From: an uncultured Pelagibacteraceae bacterium
Lineage (GTDB): Bacteria > Pseudomonadota > Alphaproteobacteria > Pelagibacterales > Pelagibacteraceae
Assembly: GCA_902583685.1 (NCBI GenBank)
Contig: CACHWO010000005.1
Coordinates: 1-37,823, forward strand
Direction: 5' to 3'
DNA: 37,823 nt
Below, one piece after another: positions 20,427-30,634 of this stretch. The position numbers and the translations under genes are program-made. Below the pieces are notes generated by a model. The model was given only the letters and a program-made list of their open reading frames with translations. It did no database searches and had not been told where the DNA came from. The stretch's first letter is position 1; each line of letters starts with the position of its first letter.

Positions 20427-21725
20427 TTATCTACCAATAGAAAAATATTTTAGTCTTTTTTTTTTCATTTCGATGGGGTTATAAAGATTTCTCATATCGT
20501 AAATTTTAAAATTATTTTTTTTTACTATTTTTTTAAAATCTATAGACTTAAATTCATCCCATTCTGTATTGATTATGATTAAATCTGATCCAATACACGC
20601 CTTATTTAAATCGTTTGAAAATTTAAGGTTTTTATTTTTTTTAAACTCTTTTTTTGGACCTGATGGATCATAATATCTAATTATTCCTCCTTTTTTCAAT
20701 AAATAAGGTATCAGGAATAAACTTGATGACTCTCTCATATCATCTGTGTTTGCTTTAAAAGTCACTCCTAAAATTGTTATTTTTTTATTTTTAATTTTAT
20801 TATTGAGTATTTTTTCAACTCTTTTTGTTAATAAAATTTTTCGGTTGTTATTTGATCTAATTACTGATTTTACAACTGATAGATTAGACTTGAATTTATC
20901 ACCAATTGATACAAGAGCTTTTGTATCCTTAGGAAAACACGATCCACCATAAGCCGGACCAGCTCTTAGAAATCTACTTCCAATTCTTTCATCAGAACCA
21001 ATACCAACTGAAATATCTTCAACATTTATATTTGCAGCTTCACAAAGATTAGCTATCTCATTTATGAAAGTTATTTTTGTTGCCAAGAATGCATTTGATG
21101 CATATTTGATTAACTCTGCACCTTTTCTTGTTGTACAAAAAAATTTAGCTCCCTTTTTAATAAGAGGTTCATAAAGTAATTCCATTTTTTTAAATATTTT
21201 TTTATTATTTGATCCAATTACGATTCTATCAGGATATTTAAAATCTCTAATGGCCTCTCCCTCTCTTAAAAATTCCGGGTTAGATATTACATCGTATAAA
21301 GGGCTTTTAACTTTTTTATTAATTATCCTCTCTATTTGATCTCCCGTGGTCACAGGAACTGTAGATTTATTTACAATAATTTTATATTTTTTTATATATT
21401 TAGAAATTGATTTAGCTACACTAAGAACTTGATCTAAGTCAACTGAATTTGAATTTTTTTTTGTTGGTGTACCAACGCAAATGAAAATAACATCGGATTC
21501 TTTGACTGCTTTTTCTATATCATCAGTAAAAATTAACCTTTTAGCATTATGATTATTTCTAATTAAATCATCTAATCCAGGCTCATAAATTGGAGTAATT
21601 GATTTTCTCAACTGATTAATTTTATTTTTATCTTTATCAACACAATAAACTATATTTCCAAGATCAGCAAAACAACATCCGCTTACTAAACCAACATAGC
21701 CCGTTCCTATCATACAAATTTTCAT
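20427..21725 (-). CDS. ugd: UDP-glucose 6-dehydrogenase
   Basis: GTGYVGLVSGCCFADLGN, FICVGTPTKK, NPEFLREGEAIRDF, GPAYGGSCFPKDTKAL, GVTFKANTDDMRES. Confidence 0.95.
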   Translation of the reverse strand: MKICMIGTGYVGLVSGCCFADLGNIVYCVDKDKNKINQLRKSITPIYEPGLDDLIRNNHNAKRLIFTDDIEKAVKESDVIFICVGTPTKKNSNSVDLDQVLSVAKSISKYIKKYKIIVNKSTVPVTTGDQIERIINKKVKSPLYDVISNPEFLREGEAIRDFKYPDRIVIGSNNKKIFKKMELLYEPLIKKGAKFFCTTRKGAELIKYASNAFLATKITFINEIANLCEAANINVEDISVGIGSDERIGSRFLRAGPAYGGSCFPKDTKALVSIGDKFKSNLSVVKSVIRSNNNRKILLTKRVEKILNNKIKNKKITILGVTFKANTDDMRESSSLFLIPYLLKKGGIIRYYDPSGPKKEFKKNKNLKFSNDLNKACIGSDLIIINTEWDEFKSIDFKKIVKKNNFKIYDMRNLYNPIEMKKKRLKYFSIGR

Positions 21726-21734
21726 ATTGATAAT

Positions 21735-22554
21735 TTATTTATATTTTAAAATTTTTATTCCAGAATTAATAAATCCCTCAAGAGTTCCACAATCAACATA
21801 TTTTCCTTTAAAAATATTTCCATAAAATTTTTCATTTCTATTTACTAATGTTTTGATGGCGTCGGTAATATGGATTTCACCACCCTTTCCTCTTCCCTGT
21901 TTTTTTAAAATTGATATTATTTTTTTTGGTAAAATATATCTTCCAATTATGGCATAATTTGAGGGTGCCTCACTTAATTTTGGTTTTTCAATTACTTCAT
22001 TAATTAAAAATGAATTCTTTTTTTTATTTTTAAATCCTAAAATCCCCCATCTAGAGACAGTTTTTCTATCAACCTTTTTAGTTGCTATTACTGATCCTTT
22101 TGTTTTTCTGTGTAATACGATCATTTCTTTTGAGCAATTTTTCTTAACTATTAAATCATCTGCTAACAACATTAAAAAATGAGAGCCTTTTAAAAATTTC
22201 TCACATTGCATAATTGCATGGCCGGTTCCCTCTGGTTTGTTTTGATAAACAAATTTGATCATTTTTTGATACCTTTTCAATCTTTTAAAAATATCTTTAA
22301 TACGTTTGTCCTTTTTTTTCTTTTTTAATATTTTTTTTATAGAATTTATCATTGAAAAAGTAATTTTTAATAATTGGTCTATTTTTTGGAACAACAAATA
22401 TAAATTGTTTTATACCTGCCTGAATACATTCTTCCATTATATATTCTAAATTTGGTTTACCATTTATTGGTAATAATTCTTTTGGGATTAGGCTTGACAG
22501 AGGCAGCAATCTTGTACCTAATCCAGCTAATGGAACGATTGCTTGTGTAATCAT
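21735..22554 (-). pseudogene. galU: UTP-glucose-1-phosphate uridylyltransferase, split in two frames (22297..22554 N-terminal, 21735..22397 C-terminal)
   Basis: N-terminal AIVPLAGLGTRLLPLSSLIPKELLPINGKPNLEYIMEECIQAGI; C-terminal FVYQNKPEGTGHAIMQCEKFL...ADDLIVKKN...YAIIGRYILP. Removing one A from an 8-A run (plus T-run 22312..22319) joins the frames as ...KKEKKDKRIKDIFKRLKRYQKM.... Confidence 0.88.
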
Positions 22555-22590
22555 ATTTACCTTTTTACTAGCTAAATAAATATTTTACAA

Positions 22591-23400
22591 ATGAAATTAT
22601 TTACAAATAAAAAAAAGCTACAAAACGAAATTAAGGGCAAAAAAAACATAATTTTTGTACCGACCATGGGTAGCTTGCATAAAGGCCACGAAAGTCTTAT
22701 AAAAAAATCAATTAAAAAGTCAAATGTGACAATAGTAAGTATTTTTGTAAATCCTAAACAATTTAATAGTAAAAAAGATTTTAATTCATATCCCAGAAAC
22801 CATAATAAAGATTTAAAGTTGTTAAGTAAACTTAAGGTAAACTATGTATATAAACCTAACTACAATGATATTTTTAATTTTAAAACAAATAATAAAATTT
22901 TTTTAGATAAATTTTCAAAGCGTTTATGTGGAAAACATAGAAAGGGGCATTTTAAGGGTGTAGTTGAGGTCGTTAATCGCATGTTGGAAATAATCAAACC
23001 TAAACATATTTTACTCGGCAATAAAGACTTTCAACAATTAGTTTTAATAAAGAGACACATAAGAAAAAACAAAATACAAACAAAAGTCATATCATGTAAG
23101 ACGATAAGAGATAAGAATTTTATCGCGTATTCTTCTAGATTAAAAAAACTAAAAAAATTAGAAAAAAAAAATCTTATTAGAATAATAAAGGTTCTAAAAA
23201 AATATAAAAAAGATATACAGTCAGGTAATTCTGTTTTTAATTTTACAAATATTAAGAAAAAAGTTTTACATTTTGGTGCAAAAAGGGTTGATTACATTGA
23301 GCCAATAAATCTTAAAAATTTAAAAACTGAAAAACGAAATAAATTTAATCTATTTTTTGCTTTTCATATTGGAAATATAAGATTTATTGATAACTTTTAG
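22591..23400 (+). CDS. panC: pantoate--beta-alanine ligase
   Basis: IIFVPTMGSLHKGHESLI, VSIFVNPKQF, LCGKHRKGHFKGVVEVVNRMLEIIKPKHILLGNKDFQQL. Confidence 0.93.
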   Translation: MKLFTNKKKLQNEIKGKKNIIFVPTMGSLHKGHESLIKKSIKKSNVTIVSIFVNPKQFNSKKDFNSYPRNHNKDLKLLSKLKVNYVYKPNYNDIFNFKTNNKIFLDKFSKRLCGKHRKGHFKGVVEVVNRMLEIIKPKHILLGNKDFQQLVLIKRHIRKNKIQTKVISCKTIRDKNFIAYSSRLKKLKKLEKKNLIRIIKVLKKYKKDIQSGNSVFNFTNIKKKVLHFGAKRVDYIEPINLKNLKTEKRNKFNLFFAFHIGNIRFIDNF

Positions 23401-24776
23401 TTTAGGAAAAAGTAAGACCCAATACCTAAAAAAGATAAAAAACCAATCACATCTGTAATTGTTGTAACAAAAACGCTTGAAGCTAAAGCGGGATCAATAT
23501 TAAATTTTTTTAAAGACACTGGAACTAATATTCCAAATAGACCAGCAACAATCATATTTAAAATCATAGCTACTGCAATTAAAATCGATAAATTTGTTTC
23601 CTCAAACCAAAATTGAACTACAACACCAGCTATTATTGCGAATATTAATCCATTTAGTACTCCAATTATAAATTCTTTAGTAACAATTTTAAAAAAATTA
23701 CCTGAGGAAATTTCTTTTTTTGCAATAGCTCTGATAGTAACTGCAAGTGTTTGCATTCCTGCGTTACCTCCCATGGAGGCAACTATTGGCATTAGTACAG
23801 CTAGAGCTACAACTTTTTCAATATCTTCTTGAAAAAAACCTATTACAATTGAAGCTATTATTGCCGTAAATAAATTAAGTAATAACCAGCTAAATCTTCT
23901 TTTTGTTTTTTTAAAAACGCCATCTGTAATTTCCTCATCTCCTACACCAGCTAATCTTAAAACGTCTTCTTCAGCTTCTTCCTGTACAACAGTCACAACA
24001 TCATCCCCTGTTATCATGCCTATAAGTTTGTTATCTTTGTTAACTACTCCAGCTGAAACTAAGTTGTAACTTTCAAAAGTATGACCCACTTCTTCTTTGT
24101 CCATATTTACTGAAATTAAAACTGGAATCTCTCTCATAATCGAATTCATTTTAGACTCTCTTGCTGTTCTCAAAACTCTTGATGATGGAACTGTACCTAT
24201 TGGTTTAAATTCGTTGTCTACTACGAAAATTTCTAAAAATTCTTCTGGTAACTCTTTGTTTTCTCTTAAATAATCTATTGTTTGTCCAACTGTCCAATCA
24301 CTAGGTACAGCTGTAAATTCTCTTTGCATTATTCTTGCAGCTGAATCCTCTGGGTAACTCAAACCTTCTTCTAAAAGAAATCTATCCTGTGGAGATAATT
24401 TATCCAATACTATCTTCTTTTTGTTTTCCTCTAGTTTTTCCAAAATTTGAAGAGCATTATCAGACTCTAGTTTGCGTAAAATTTTAGCTATTGAATCGTT
24501 AGTTAAAAGAACAAGAACCTCAGACTGTAAAGACTCGTTTAGCTCTACAAAAATTTCAGGTTCAATATTGAAGGCCTCGATTTCTATTAATTTATTTCTT
24601 TTATCTACATCAAGATTTTCAATTAAATTAGCAACATCGGCTGGGTGTAAGTCAGCTATTGTCCTATTTATGAAAGCTACATCATTTAATTTAATCTTAT
24701 CACCGAAAAGATTAATAAAATCTTTATTAAAGTCTAAATTTACTTTTTGTTTTCCGACTGACTTTACTAAACTCAT
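23397..24776 (-). CDS. mgtE: magnesium transporter MgtE
   Basis: ADLHPADVANLIENL, paired CBS domains, TM part with PIVASMGGNAGMQTLAVTIRA. Confidence 0.95.
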   Translation of the reverse strand: MSLVKSVGKQKVNLDFNKDFINLFGDKIKLNDVAFINRTIADLHPADVANLIENLDVDKRNKLIEIEAFNIEPEIFVELNESLQSEVLVLLTNDSIAKILRKLESDNALQILEKLEENKKKIVLDKLSPQDRFLLEEGLSYPEDSAARIMQREFTAVPSDWTVGQTIDYLRENKELPEEFLEIFVVDNEFKPIGTVPSSRVLRTARESKMNSIMREIPVLISVNMDKEEVGHTFESYNLVSAGVVNKDNKLIGMITGDDVVTVVQEEAEEDVLRLAGVGDEEITDGVFKKTKRRFSWLLLNLFTAIIASIVIGFFQEDIEKVVALAVLMPIVASMGGNAGMQTLAVTIRAIAKKEISSGNFFKIVTKEFIIGVLNGLIFAIIAGVVVQFWFEETNLSILIAVAMILNMIVAGLFGILVPVSLKKFNIDPALASSVFVTTITDVIGFLSFLGIGSYFFLN

Positions 24777-24840
24777 AAATATCCAAGTTGCTTTAATTTT
24801 TGAGACTTTTAGTTTATCTAGTGATAAAATTCAATTTAAA

Positions 24841-25446
24841 ATGAATATAGAATTTAAAATTAGTAAAAAACCAATAAATTATAAAAAAGCCCTCAGGTTT
24901 TTAGAGAAAAGGGTGAATTTAGTTAAAAATGGTGGTCGTGAATTAGTGTGGCTTTTAGAGCATCCAATTACTTTTACTGCAGGGATTAGATCATCTGATC
25001 ATGAGATACTGGATAAGTCAATTAATGTTATTAAAACAAATCGAGGTGGTAAAATTACATTACATAATCCAGGTCAACAAATTGTTTATTTTGTTATTAA
25101 TCTGAATAATAGAAAGAAAAATATAAGAAATTTAGTTATGCAAATTGAAAATGTAATTATTAAATTTTTAAATATTTATAAAATTAAATCTTATGCTGAT
25201 AAAAAAAATATTGGTATATGGGTTAGAAACAAAAAAATTGCAGCTATAGGGATAAGAGTTTCACGTTGGGTTGCCTATCATGGTTTCTCAATAAATATAA
25301 AAAACGATTTAACAGATTATAACAAAATTATTCCATGTGGACTTAATAATAAAAATGTAACATCCATAAAAAATGAAAACAAAAAAACAACTAATATAAG
25401 AAAAAATTTAAAAAAATTACTTTTAGATCATATTTCTGATTTTTAA
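24841..25446 (+). CDS. lipB: lipoyl(octanoyl) transferase
   Basis: WLLEHPITFTAG, RGGKITLHNPGQQIVYFVINL, KKIAAIGIRVSRWVAYHGFSINI. ATG at 24841 (the ORF track starts at 24472 antisense to mgtE). Confidence 0.94.
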   Translation: MNIEFKISKKPINYKKALRFLEKRVNLVKNGGRELVWLLEHPITFTAGIRSSDHEILDKSINVIKTNRGGKITLHNPGQQIVYFVINLNNRKKNIRNLVMQIENVIIKFLNIYKIKSYADKKNIGIWVRNKKIAAIGIRVSRWVAYHGFSINIKNDLTDYNKIIPCGLNNKNVTSIKNENKKTTNIRKNLKKLLLDHISDF

Positions 25447-26345
25447 AAAATATTTTTTATAAAATTACTGAATTCGTCTCCATAATTTGCTTCAAAATTA
25501 TATTTTATATTATTGATCATAAATTTTATTTTATATGAATGTAACATCAAATTTTTTTTTTTTGGATACGATTTTACTTTTGACAAATAATACTTATCAT
25601 CTCCAACTATGGGGTTACCAATGTTATATAATTGTTTTCTAAGTTGATGCTTCCTTCCAGTAACAGGTTTAAGTTCTAAAAAAGAAAATTTATTATTACT
25701 TTTTAATATTTTTAGATAGGAAATTGCTTTTTGTATTTTTTTTTTATCATTTTCGTAAATTGTAAGATTGTCTTTAATTATATTAATATCTTTTCTCACT
25801 TCTCCATGCGTAATAGCTAAATATGTCTTATGTATTTTTCTAATTCTGAAAAGTGATGTAAAAAGTTGGGCATACTCTCGATTTTTTGCTAATATCATTA
25901 TACCTGAGGTCTCTTTATCTAATCTGTGAACTATATAAGGTTTTGTATGTTCAAAATATTTTGTATTTTTTAATATATCTAATATATTTTTAAATGATTT
26001 GGTTCCCCCTTGAACTGGTATACCAGCAGGTTTGTTAATTACTATAAAGTTGTCATTATTTTCGATAATAAATTTGATATATCTACTTTTTTCTTTATTT
26101 GATGGTTTGTATTTGCTTGTCTTTATTTTTATGTTTGATTTTAAATTATTAACTCCATACAATTCAACAGTATCATTAAACTGAAGTCTATATGATGTTT
26201 TTATTTTTTTATTATTAACTTTAATTTTTTTTTTTCTTATTAGTTTTTCAATAAATGATTGTGGTACCTGATGTATATTATGTTTAAACCATCTGTCGAA
26301 ACGTGAGTTATGAAAGTCTTTTTTGACAATGAACTTTTTAAACAT
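25443..26345 (-). CDS. rluC: RluA/RluC-family 23S rRNA pseudouridine synthase
   Basis: S4-like N terminus, VINKPAGIPVQGG, PYIVHRLDKETSGIMILAKN, LKPVTGRKHQLRKQLYNIGNPIVGDDKYY. Confidence 0.88.
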   Translation of the reverse strand: MFKKFIVKKDFHNSRFDRWFKHNIHQVPQSFIEKLIRKKKIKVNNKKIKTSYRLQFNDTVELYGVNNLKSNIKIKTSKYKPSNKEKSRYIKFIIENNDNFIVINKPAGIPVQGGTKSFKNILDILKNTKYFEHTKPYIVHRLDKETSGIMILAKNREYAQLFTSLFRIRKIHKTYLAITHGEVRKDINIIKDNLTIYENDKKKIQKAISYLKILKSNNKFSFLELKPVTGRKHQLRKQLYNIGNPIVGDDKYYLSKVKSYPKKKNLMLHSYKIKFMINNIKYNFEANYGDEFSNFIKNIF

Positions 26346-26347
26346 TT

Positions 26348-26371
26348 GTAAATAAAGATTATATTATTTAC
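26348..26371. repeat. perfect inverted repeat spanning the rplQ/rluC gap
   Basis: Minus strand GTAAATAA-TATAATCT-TTATTTAC: perfect 8-bp arms, 8-nt loop containing a consensus TATAAT hexamer. Confidence 0.65.
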
Positions 26372-26819
26372 CTTTAGGCTTTGAAACTATTTCTTTTTCT
26401 TTAATTTTGTCTTTTTTAGTTGTCTCAACTTTTTTTGGTTTGTCTATTTTTTTTGCATTTGGATCTCTATCAACTAATTCGATAACAGCCATGGGTGCAT
26501 CATCTCCTGTTCTAAAACCAGCTTTAAGAACTCTTGAATATCCCCCATTTCTGTTAGCGTATCTTTTTGAAAAAGTCTCGTATATTTTTTTTACTGAGCT
26601 TTTGTTTTGAAGTTTTGAGAAAAGATTTTTCTTTTTTGAGAGGTCTATTTTCTTTCCTAGTGTTATAATTTTATCTATCTGGGGTTTTAATTCTTTTGCT
26701 TTTGGTAATGTTGTAATAATTTGCTCATATTTTATTAAGGAATTAAGCATATTTTGAAACAAAGCTTTCCTATGTTCACTTGTCTTGTTTAGTTTTCTAT
26801 ATCCAATTTTATGTCTCAT
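26364..26819 (-). CDS. rplQ: 50S ribosomal protein L17
   Basis: [44 protein letters not shown]; Lys-rich C-terminal tail. Confidence 0.97.
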   Translation of the reverse strand: MRHKIGYRKLNKTSEHRKALFQNMLNSLIKYEQIITTLPKAKELKPQIDKIITLGKKIDLSKKKNLFSKLQNKSSVKKIYETFSKRYANRNGGYSRVLKAGFRTGDDAPMAVIELVDRDPNAKKIDKPKKVETTKKDKIKEKEIVSKPKGK

Positions 26820-27851
26820 TTAATAAGTATTTTCCTCTAATTTTTTTGATAATTCTGCGATATTGTCTGGGGGCCAATTAGGAATTTCCATACCCAGATA
26901 TAATGACATAGAACTTAATACTTCCTTAATTTCATTTAATGATTTTCTTCCAAAGTTTGGTGTTCTCAACATTTCAGGTTCAGTTTTTTGGACAAGATCA
27001 CCAATATAAATTATATTATCATTTTTTAAACAATTCATTGATCTTACGGAAAGCTCTAATTCTTCAACTTTTTTTAATAAGTTTTTATTAAATTCAGGTT
27101 CAGCTGGTATTTTTTGTTTTGGAACTTCTTTGGGATCTTCAAAGTTTACGAACATAGATAGTTGATCTTGAAAAATTCTAGCTGCAAATGCAACTGCGTC
27201 TTCTGCAGGTATAGTTCCGTCAGTTTCAACTTCCATCAAAAGTTTATCATAATCTAAAGCTGCACCTTCTCTAGTTGTGTCTACTTTAAATGATACTCTT
27301 TTTACTGGACTGAAAAGAGAGTCTATAGCAATCATTCCAAGTGGTGTTTCATCTGATTTATTTTTCTGAGCTAAAACGTATCCTCTTCCAGTATTAACAA
27401 CTAATTCCATATGAAATTTAGTATTTTCATCTAAATTACATATAGTTTGATCTGGATTTATTATTTCTACATCAGAAACTAGTGCTATGTCTTTTGCTTT
27501 GACCTCTTTTGGGCCTGTTGCATCTAGTATAAGTTTTTTTGGGCCTTCAGAGGTTAATCTTATAGCTAAATTTTTAACATTTAAAACTATATCGGTCACA
27601 TCTTCTCTGACACCTTTAATGGATGAAAATTCGTGTAAAACTCCGTCTATTTGTATTGCTGTAACAGCAGCACCCTGGATAGAAGATAATAAAATTCTTC
27701 TTAAGGAATTTCCTAATGTTTGAGCAAATCCTTTTTCTAGAGGTTCTGCAATCACTGTTGCTGTTGATTTATCATCATTACTTGTTACTTGAAGTTTTGA
27801 TGGTTTGATTAATGACTTCCAGTTTTTATCAAAAATAGTTGAACTTTCCAT
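26820..27851 (-). CDS. rpoA: DNA-directed RNA polymerase subunit alpha
   Basis: [40 protein letters not shown]; alpha[18 protein letters not shown]. Start at internal Met (MESSTIF), just after the rpsK stop. Confidence 0.97.
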   Translation of the reverse strand: MESSTIFDKNWKSLIKPSKLQVTSNDDKSTATVIAEPLEKGFAQTLGNSLRRILLSSIQGAAVTAIQIDGVLHEFSSIKGVREDVTDIVLNVKNLAIRLTSEGPKKLILDATGPKEVKAKDIALVSDVEIINPDQTICNLDENTKFHMELVVNTGRGYVLAQKNKSDETPLGMIAIDSLFSPVKRVSFKVDTTREGAALDYDKLLMEVETDGTIPAEDAVAFAARIFQDQLSMFVNFEDPKEVPKQKIPAEPEFNKNLLKKVEELELSVRSMNCLKNDNIIYIGDLVQKTEPEMLRTPNFGRKSLNEIKEVLSSMSLYLGMEIPNWPPDNIAELSKKLEENTY

Positions 27852-27852
27852 T

Positions 27853-28299
27853 TTAAACCCTTCTTTTTTTTGGTGGTCTCGCTCCATTGTGAGGCATTGG
27901 AGTAGTATCTTTTATTGAAATTATTTTAAATCCACGTGATTGTAAAGCTCTTAAAGCAGTTTCTCTACCGGATCCAGGGCCCTTAACTTGAACTATCAAA
28001 CTTCTTAGACCTTGCTCGTAAGCTTTTTCTCCTGCAGCATCAGCAGCTACTTGTGCTGCATACGGCGTAGATTTTCTTGAACCTTTAAAACCCTTTGAGC
28101 CAGCAGAACTCCACGCAATAACATTTCCGCTTTCATCTGCAATAGAAATTATGGTGTTATTAAAAGTAGATTGAACAAACGCAATTCCAGAAGAAATATT
28201 TCTTTTAGCTTTAGATTTTTTCTTAATTTTTGGTTTAATAATTTTTTCTTCTACTGGTTTTTTTTCATCATTATTTTTTTTGTCTATTTTTTTATTCAT
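27853..28299 (-). CDS. rpsK: 30S ribosomal protein S11
   Basis: [46 protein letters not shown]; Lys-rich N-terminal extension. Confidence 0.97.
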   Translation of the reverse strand: MNKKIDKKNNDEKKPVEEKIIKPKIKKKSKAKRNISSGIAFVQSTFNNTIISIADESGNVIAWSSAGSKGFKGSRKSTPYAAQVAADAAGEKAYEQGLRSLIVQVKGPGSGRETALRALQSRGFKIISIKDTTPMPHNGARPPKKRRV

Positions 28300-28312
28300 T
28301 ATTAATCTTAAT

Positions 28313-28696
28313 TTATTTTTTTAACGGTGTTAATTTTTTACCTGCTATTGCTATAGCTTTTCCTTTTCTAGTACGTGCATTACAATGTGTTCTTTGGCCT
28401 CTTACAGGTAATTTTTTTTTATGTCTAGAACCTCTATAAGTCGCGAGATCAACAAGTCTTTTGATATTCATAGAAACTTCTCTTCTTAAATCACCTTCCA
28501 CTTTGTAATTTTGATCTATGTATTCTCTAATTTTAAGAACTTCTTCTTCTGATAAACTGTTTACTCTTTTATTAAAAGGTATACTTAATTTTTTACAAAT
28601 AAGTTTTGAGTTAAAGTCTCCAATGCCATGAATATAAGTTAAGGCAATGTGGACAACTTTATCTTGTGGAATGTTTACACCTGCTATTCGAGCCAT
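28313..28696 (-). CDS. rpsM: 30S ribosomal protein S13
   Basis: [41 protein letters not shown]. Confidence 0.97.
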   Translation of the reverse strand: MARIAGVNIPQDKVVHIALTYIHGIGDFNSKLICKKLSIPFNKRVNSLSEEEVLKIREYIDQNYKVEGDLRREVSMNIKRLVDLATYRGSRHKKKLPVRGQRTHCNARTRKGKAIAIAGKKLTPLKK

Positions 28697-28721
28697 ATTT
28701 TCAGATTAATTAAATTAGGTA

Positions 28722-28749
28722 TTTATATGTTCATATTCCTTAAAGTCAA
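28722..28749 (-). promoter_or_regulatory. candidate sigma70-type promoter upstream of rpsM-rpsK-rpoA-rplQ
   Basis: Minus strand TTGACT (28749..28744) - 16 nt - TATAAA (28727..28722), in the 49-nt adk/rpsM gap, the longest gap in the ribosomal block. Confidence 0.5.
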
Positions 28750-29318
28750 CCCTTGATAGCGTGAATTATCTCGCTAATTTCGGCATTAATTTCAGATATT
28801 CCTGCTTCTCCGTTTACAACTTTGAGTAAATTTGATTGCTTATAATAATCAATTACTGTTTCAGATGATTTTTCATAAGTTTTAAATCTTTTGATTGCAA
28901 TTTCTTTATTATCATCAGCTCTTTGTTCTAAAGTTTTTCTTTCTAAAATTCTCTTTATAACTGTTTCTAAACTTACAGAAAGTTTCAAAACAACATCTAT
29001 TTTTTGAACATATTTCTTTAGTAAATCATCTAGATTCCTAGCTTGATTTAATGTTCTTGGATATCCATCAAAAATAATTTTGTTTTTAAAAGTATTATTT
29101 GAAATAAATTTTTCTATTAAATTGCTCACAATTTTATCTGAAACTAATTCGCCAGAATTAATAATCGAAGAAATTTCAGATCCTAATTTTGTTTTATTTT
29201 TAATTTCTTCACGTAAAAGATCACCCGTTGATAATTGATATAAATTGAATTTATTTGCGATAAATTTTGATTGAGTGCCTTTACCAGCTCCTGGTGGCCC
29301 AAAAATAATTATATTCAT
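28746..29318 (-). CDS. adk: adenylate kinase (short-lid form)
   Basis: IIIFGPPGAGKGTQSKFIANKF, IIFDGYPRTLNQA, RKTLEQRADDN. Confidence 0.96.
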   Translation of the reverse strand: MNIIIFGPPGAGKGTQSKFIANKFNLYQLSTGDLLREEIKNKTKLGSEISSIINSGELVSDKIVSNLIEKFISNNTFKNKIIFDGYPRTLNQARNLDDLLKKYVQKIDVVLKLSVSLETVIKRILERKTLEQRADDNKEIAIKRFKTYEKSSETVIDYYKQSNLLKVVNGEAGISEINAEISEIIHAIKG

Positions 29319-29323
29319 AAAAT

Positions 29324-30625
29324 TTATTTGCTAAATTTAGCTTTTTTAATAAGTGATTCATACTGGGTGCTCATTAATCTTGTTTGAACTTGCGATACCG
29401 TATCCATTGCAACAACAACTACTATTAAAATTGAGGTTCCTCCCAAATAAAAAGGAATTGGATACTTTGAAATTAAAAATTCTGGCATTAAACATACAAG
29501 TGTTAAATAACAAGCACCTATTGTCGTAAGTCTTGTTAAAATAGTCTCTATGTATTGAGCAGTCCTCTCCCCAGGTCTTATACCTGGAACGTACCCTCCG
29601 TATTTTCTCAAATTTTCTGCGGTCTCATTTGGATTAAAGACTATTGAGGTGTAAAAGAAAGAAAAGAAAATAATACCGAACGCATACAAAGACATATAAA
29701 GTGGTTTTCCTTGTGAAAATAAAGATGAAATTTGTAAAAATACTTCTGAGTCTGATAAACCAAAATTTGAAAAAGTCATTGGAAGAAGTAATAAAGCTGA
29801 TGCGAATATTGCAGGGATAACTCCAGCTGTATTGATTTTTAAAGGCAAATGTGAAGATTGACCTCCGTATACTTTATTGCCCATTTGTCTTTTAGGATAA
29901 TTAATTAAAATTTTTCTCATTGCTCTTTCAACAAAAACAATAAACATTACTGTTACAATAAGAAGAATAAAAATACCTATTATCATTAAGGGTGATAGTG
30001 CCCCAGTTCTTCCCAACTCAAAAGTAGATGCAAGAGCTCTTGGAATTTCAGCAACAATACCTGAGAAAATTATTAAAGAAATACCATTGCCTATACCTCT
30101 TGAGGTAATTTGTTCACCTAACCACATTAAAAAAGTTGTTCCTGCAACTAGAGTAATTGTTGTCATTATTTTAAAATATATTCCTGGAGAAATTACTAAG
30201 TTTGCAGAATTTTCTAATCCAACAGCAACTCCATATCCTTGGAGTGTAGCAATAAGAACTGTACCATACCTGGTAATTTGTGTAATTTTTTTTCTTCCAA
30301 TTTCTCCTTGGTCTTTAAGATTTTTAAAATAGTCTGAAACTCCTGTTAATAATTGTACTATAATTGATGCAGATATATATGGCATAATACCTAAAGCAAA
30401 AATCGCCATTCTGCTTACTGCTCCTCCTGCAAAAACATTAAACATCCCGAGTAAACCCTTTTGTGTAGATGCCATTACATCTTGTAAAGCGTATGGATCA
30501 ATACCAGCTAAAGGTACAAATGTTCCTAGTCTATAGATACAAAGAATAAAAATTGTAAAAAAAATTCTGTTTCTTAAATCATTTGAAACAGTTGAGGTAT
30601 TATTATTTGTATCAATGTCGGCCAT
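29324..30625 (-). CDS. secY: protein translocase subunit SecY
   Basis: FVPLAGIDPYAL, FALGIMPYISASIIVQLL, GEQITSRGIGNGISLIIF, GIRPGERTAQYIETILTRLT. Confidence 0.97.
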   Translation of the reverse strand: MADIDTNNNTSTVSNDLRNRIFFTIFILCIYRLGTFVPLAGIDPYALQDVMASTQKGLLGMFNVFAGGAVSRMAIFALGIMPYISASIIVQLLTGVSDYFKNLKDQGEIGRKKITQITRYGTVLIATLQGYGVAVGLENSANLVISPGIYFKIMTTITLVAGTTFLMWLGEQITSRGIGNGISLIIFSGIVAEIPRALASTFELGRTGALSPLMIIGIFILLIVTVMFIVFVERAMRKILINYPKRQMGNKVYGGQSSHLPLKINTAGVIPAIFASALLLLPMTFSNFGLSDSEVFLQISSLFSQGKPLYMSLYAFGIIFFSFFYTSIVFNPNETAENLRKYGGYVPGIRPGERTAQYIETILTRLTTIGACYLTLVCLMPEFLISKYPIPFYLGGTSILIVVVVAMDTVSQVQTRLMSTQYESLIKKAKFSK

Positions 30626-30634
30626 AAAATGAAC

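Noticed and set aside
24472-24840. N-terminal extension of lipB ORF
   Set aside because: Antisense to mgtE; the LipB family match begins at ATG 24841.
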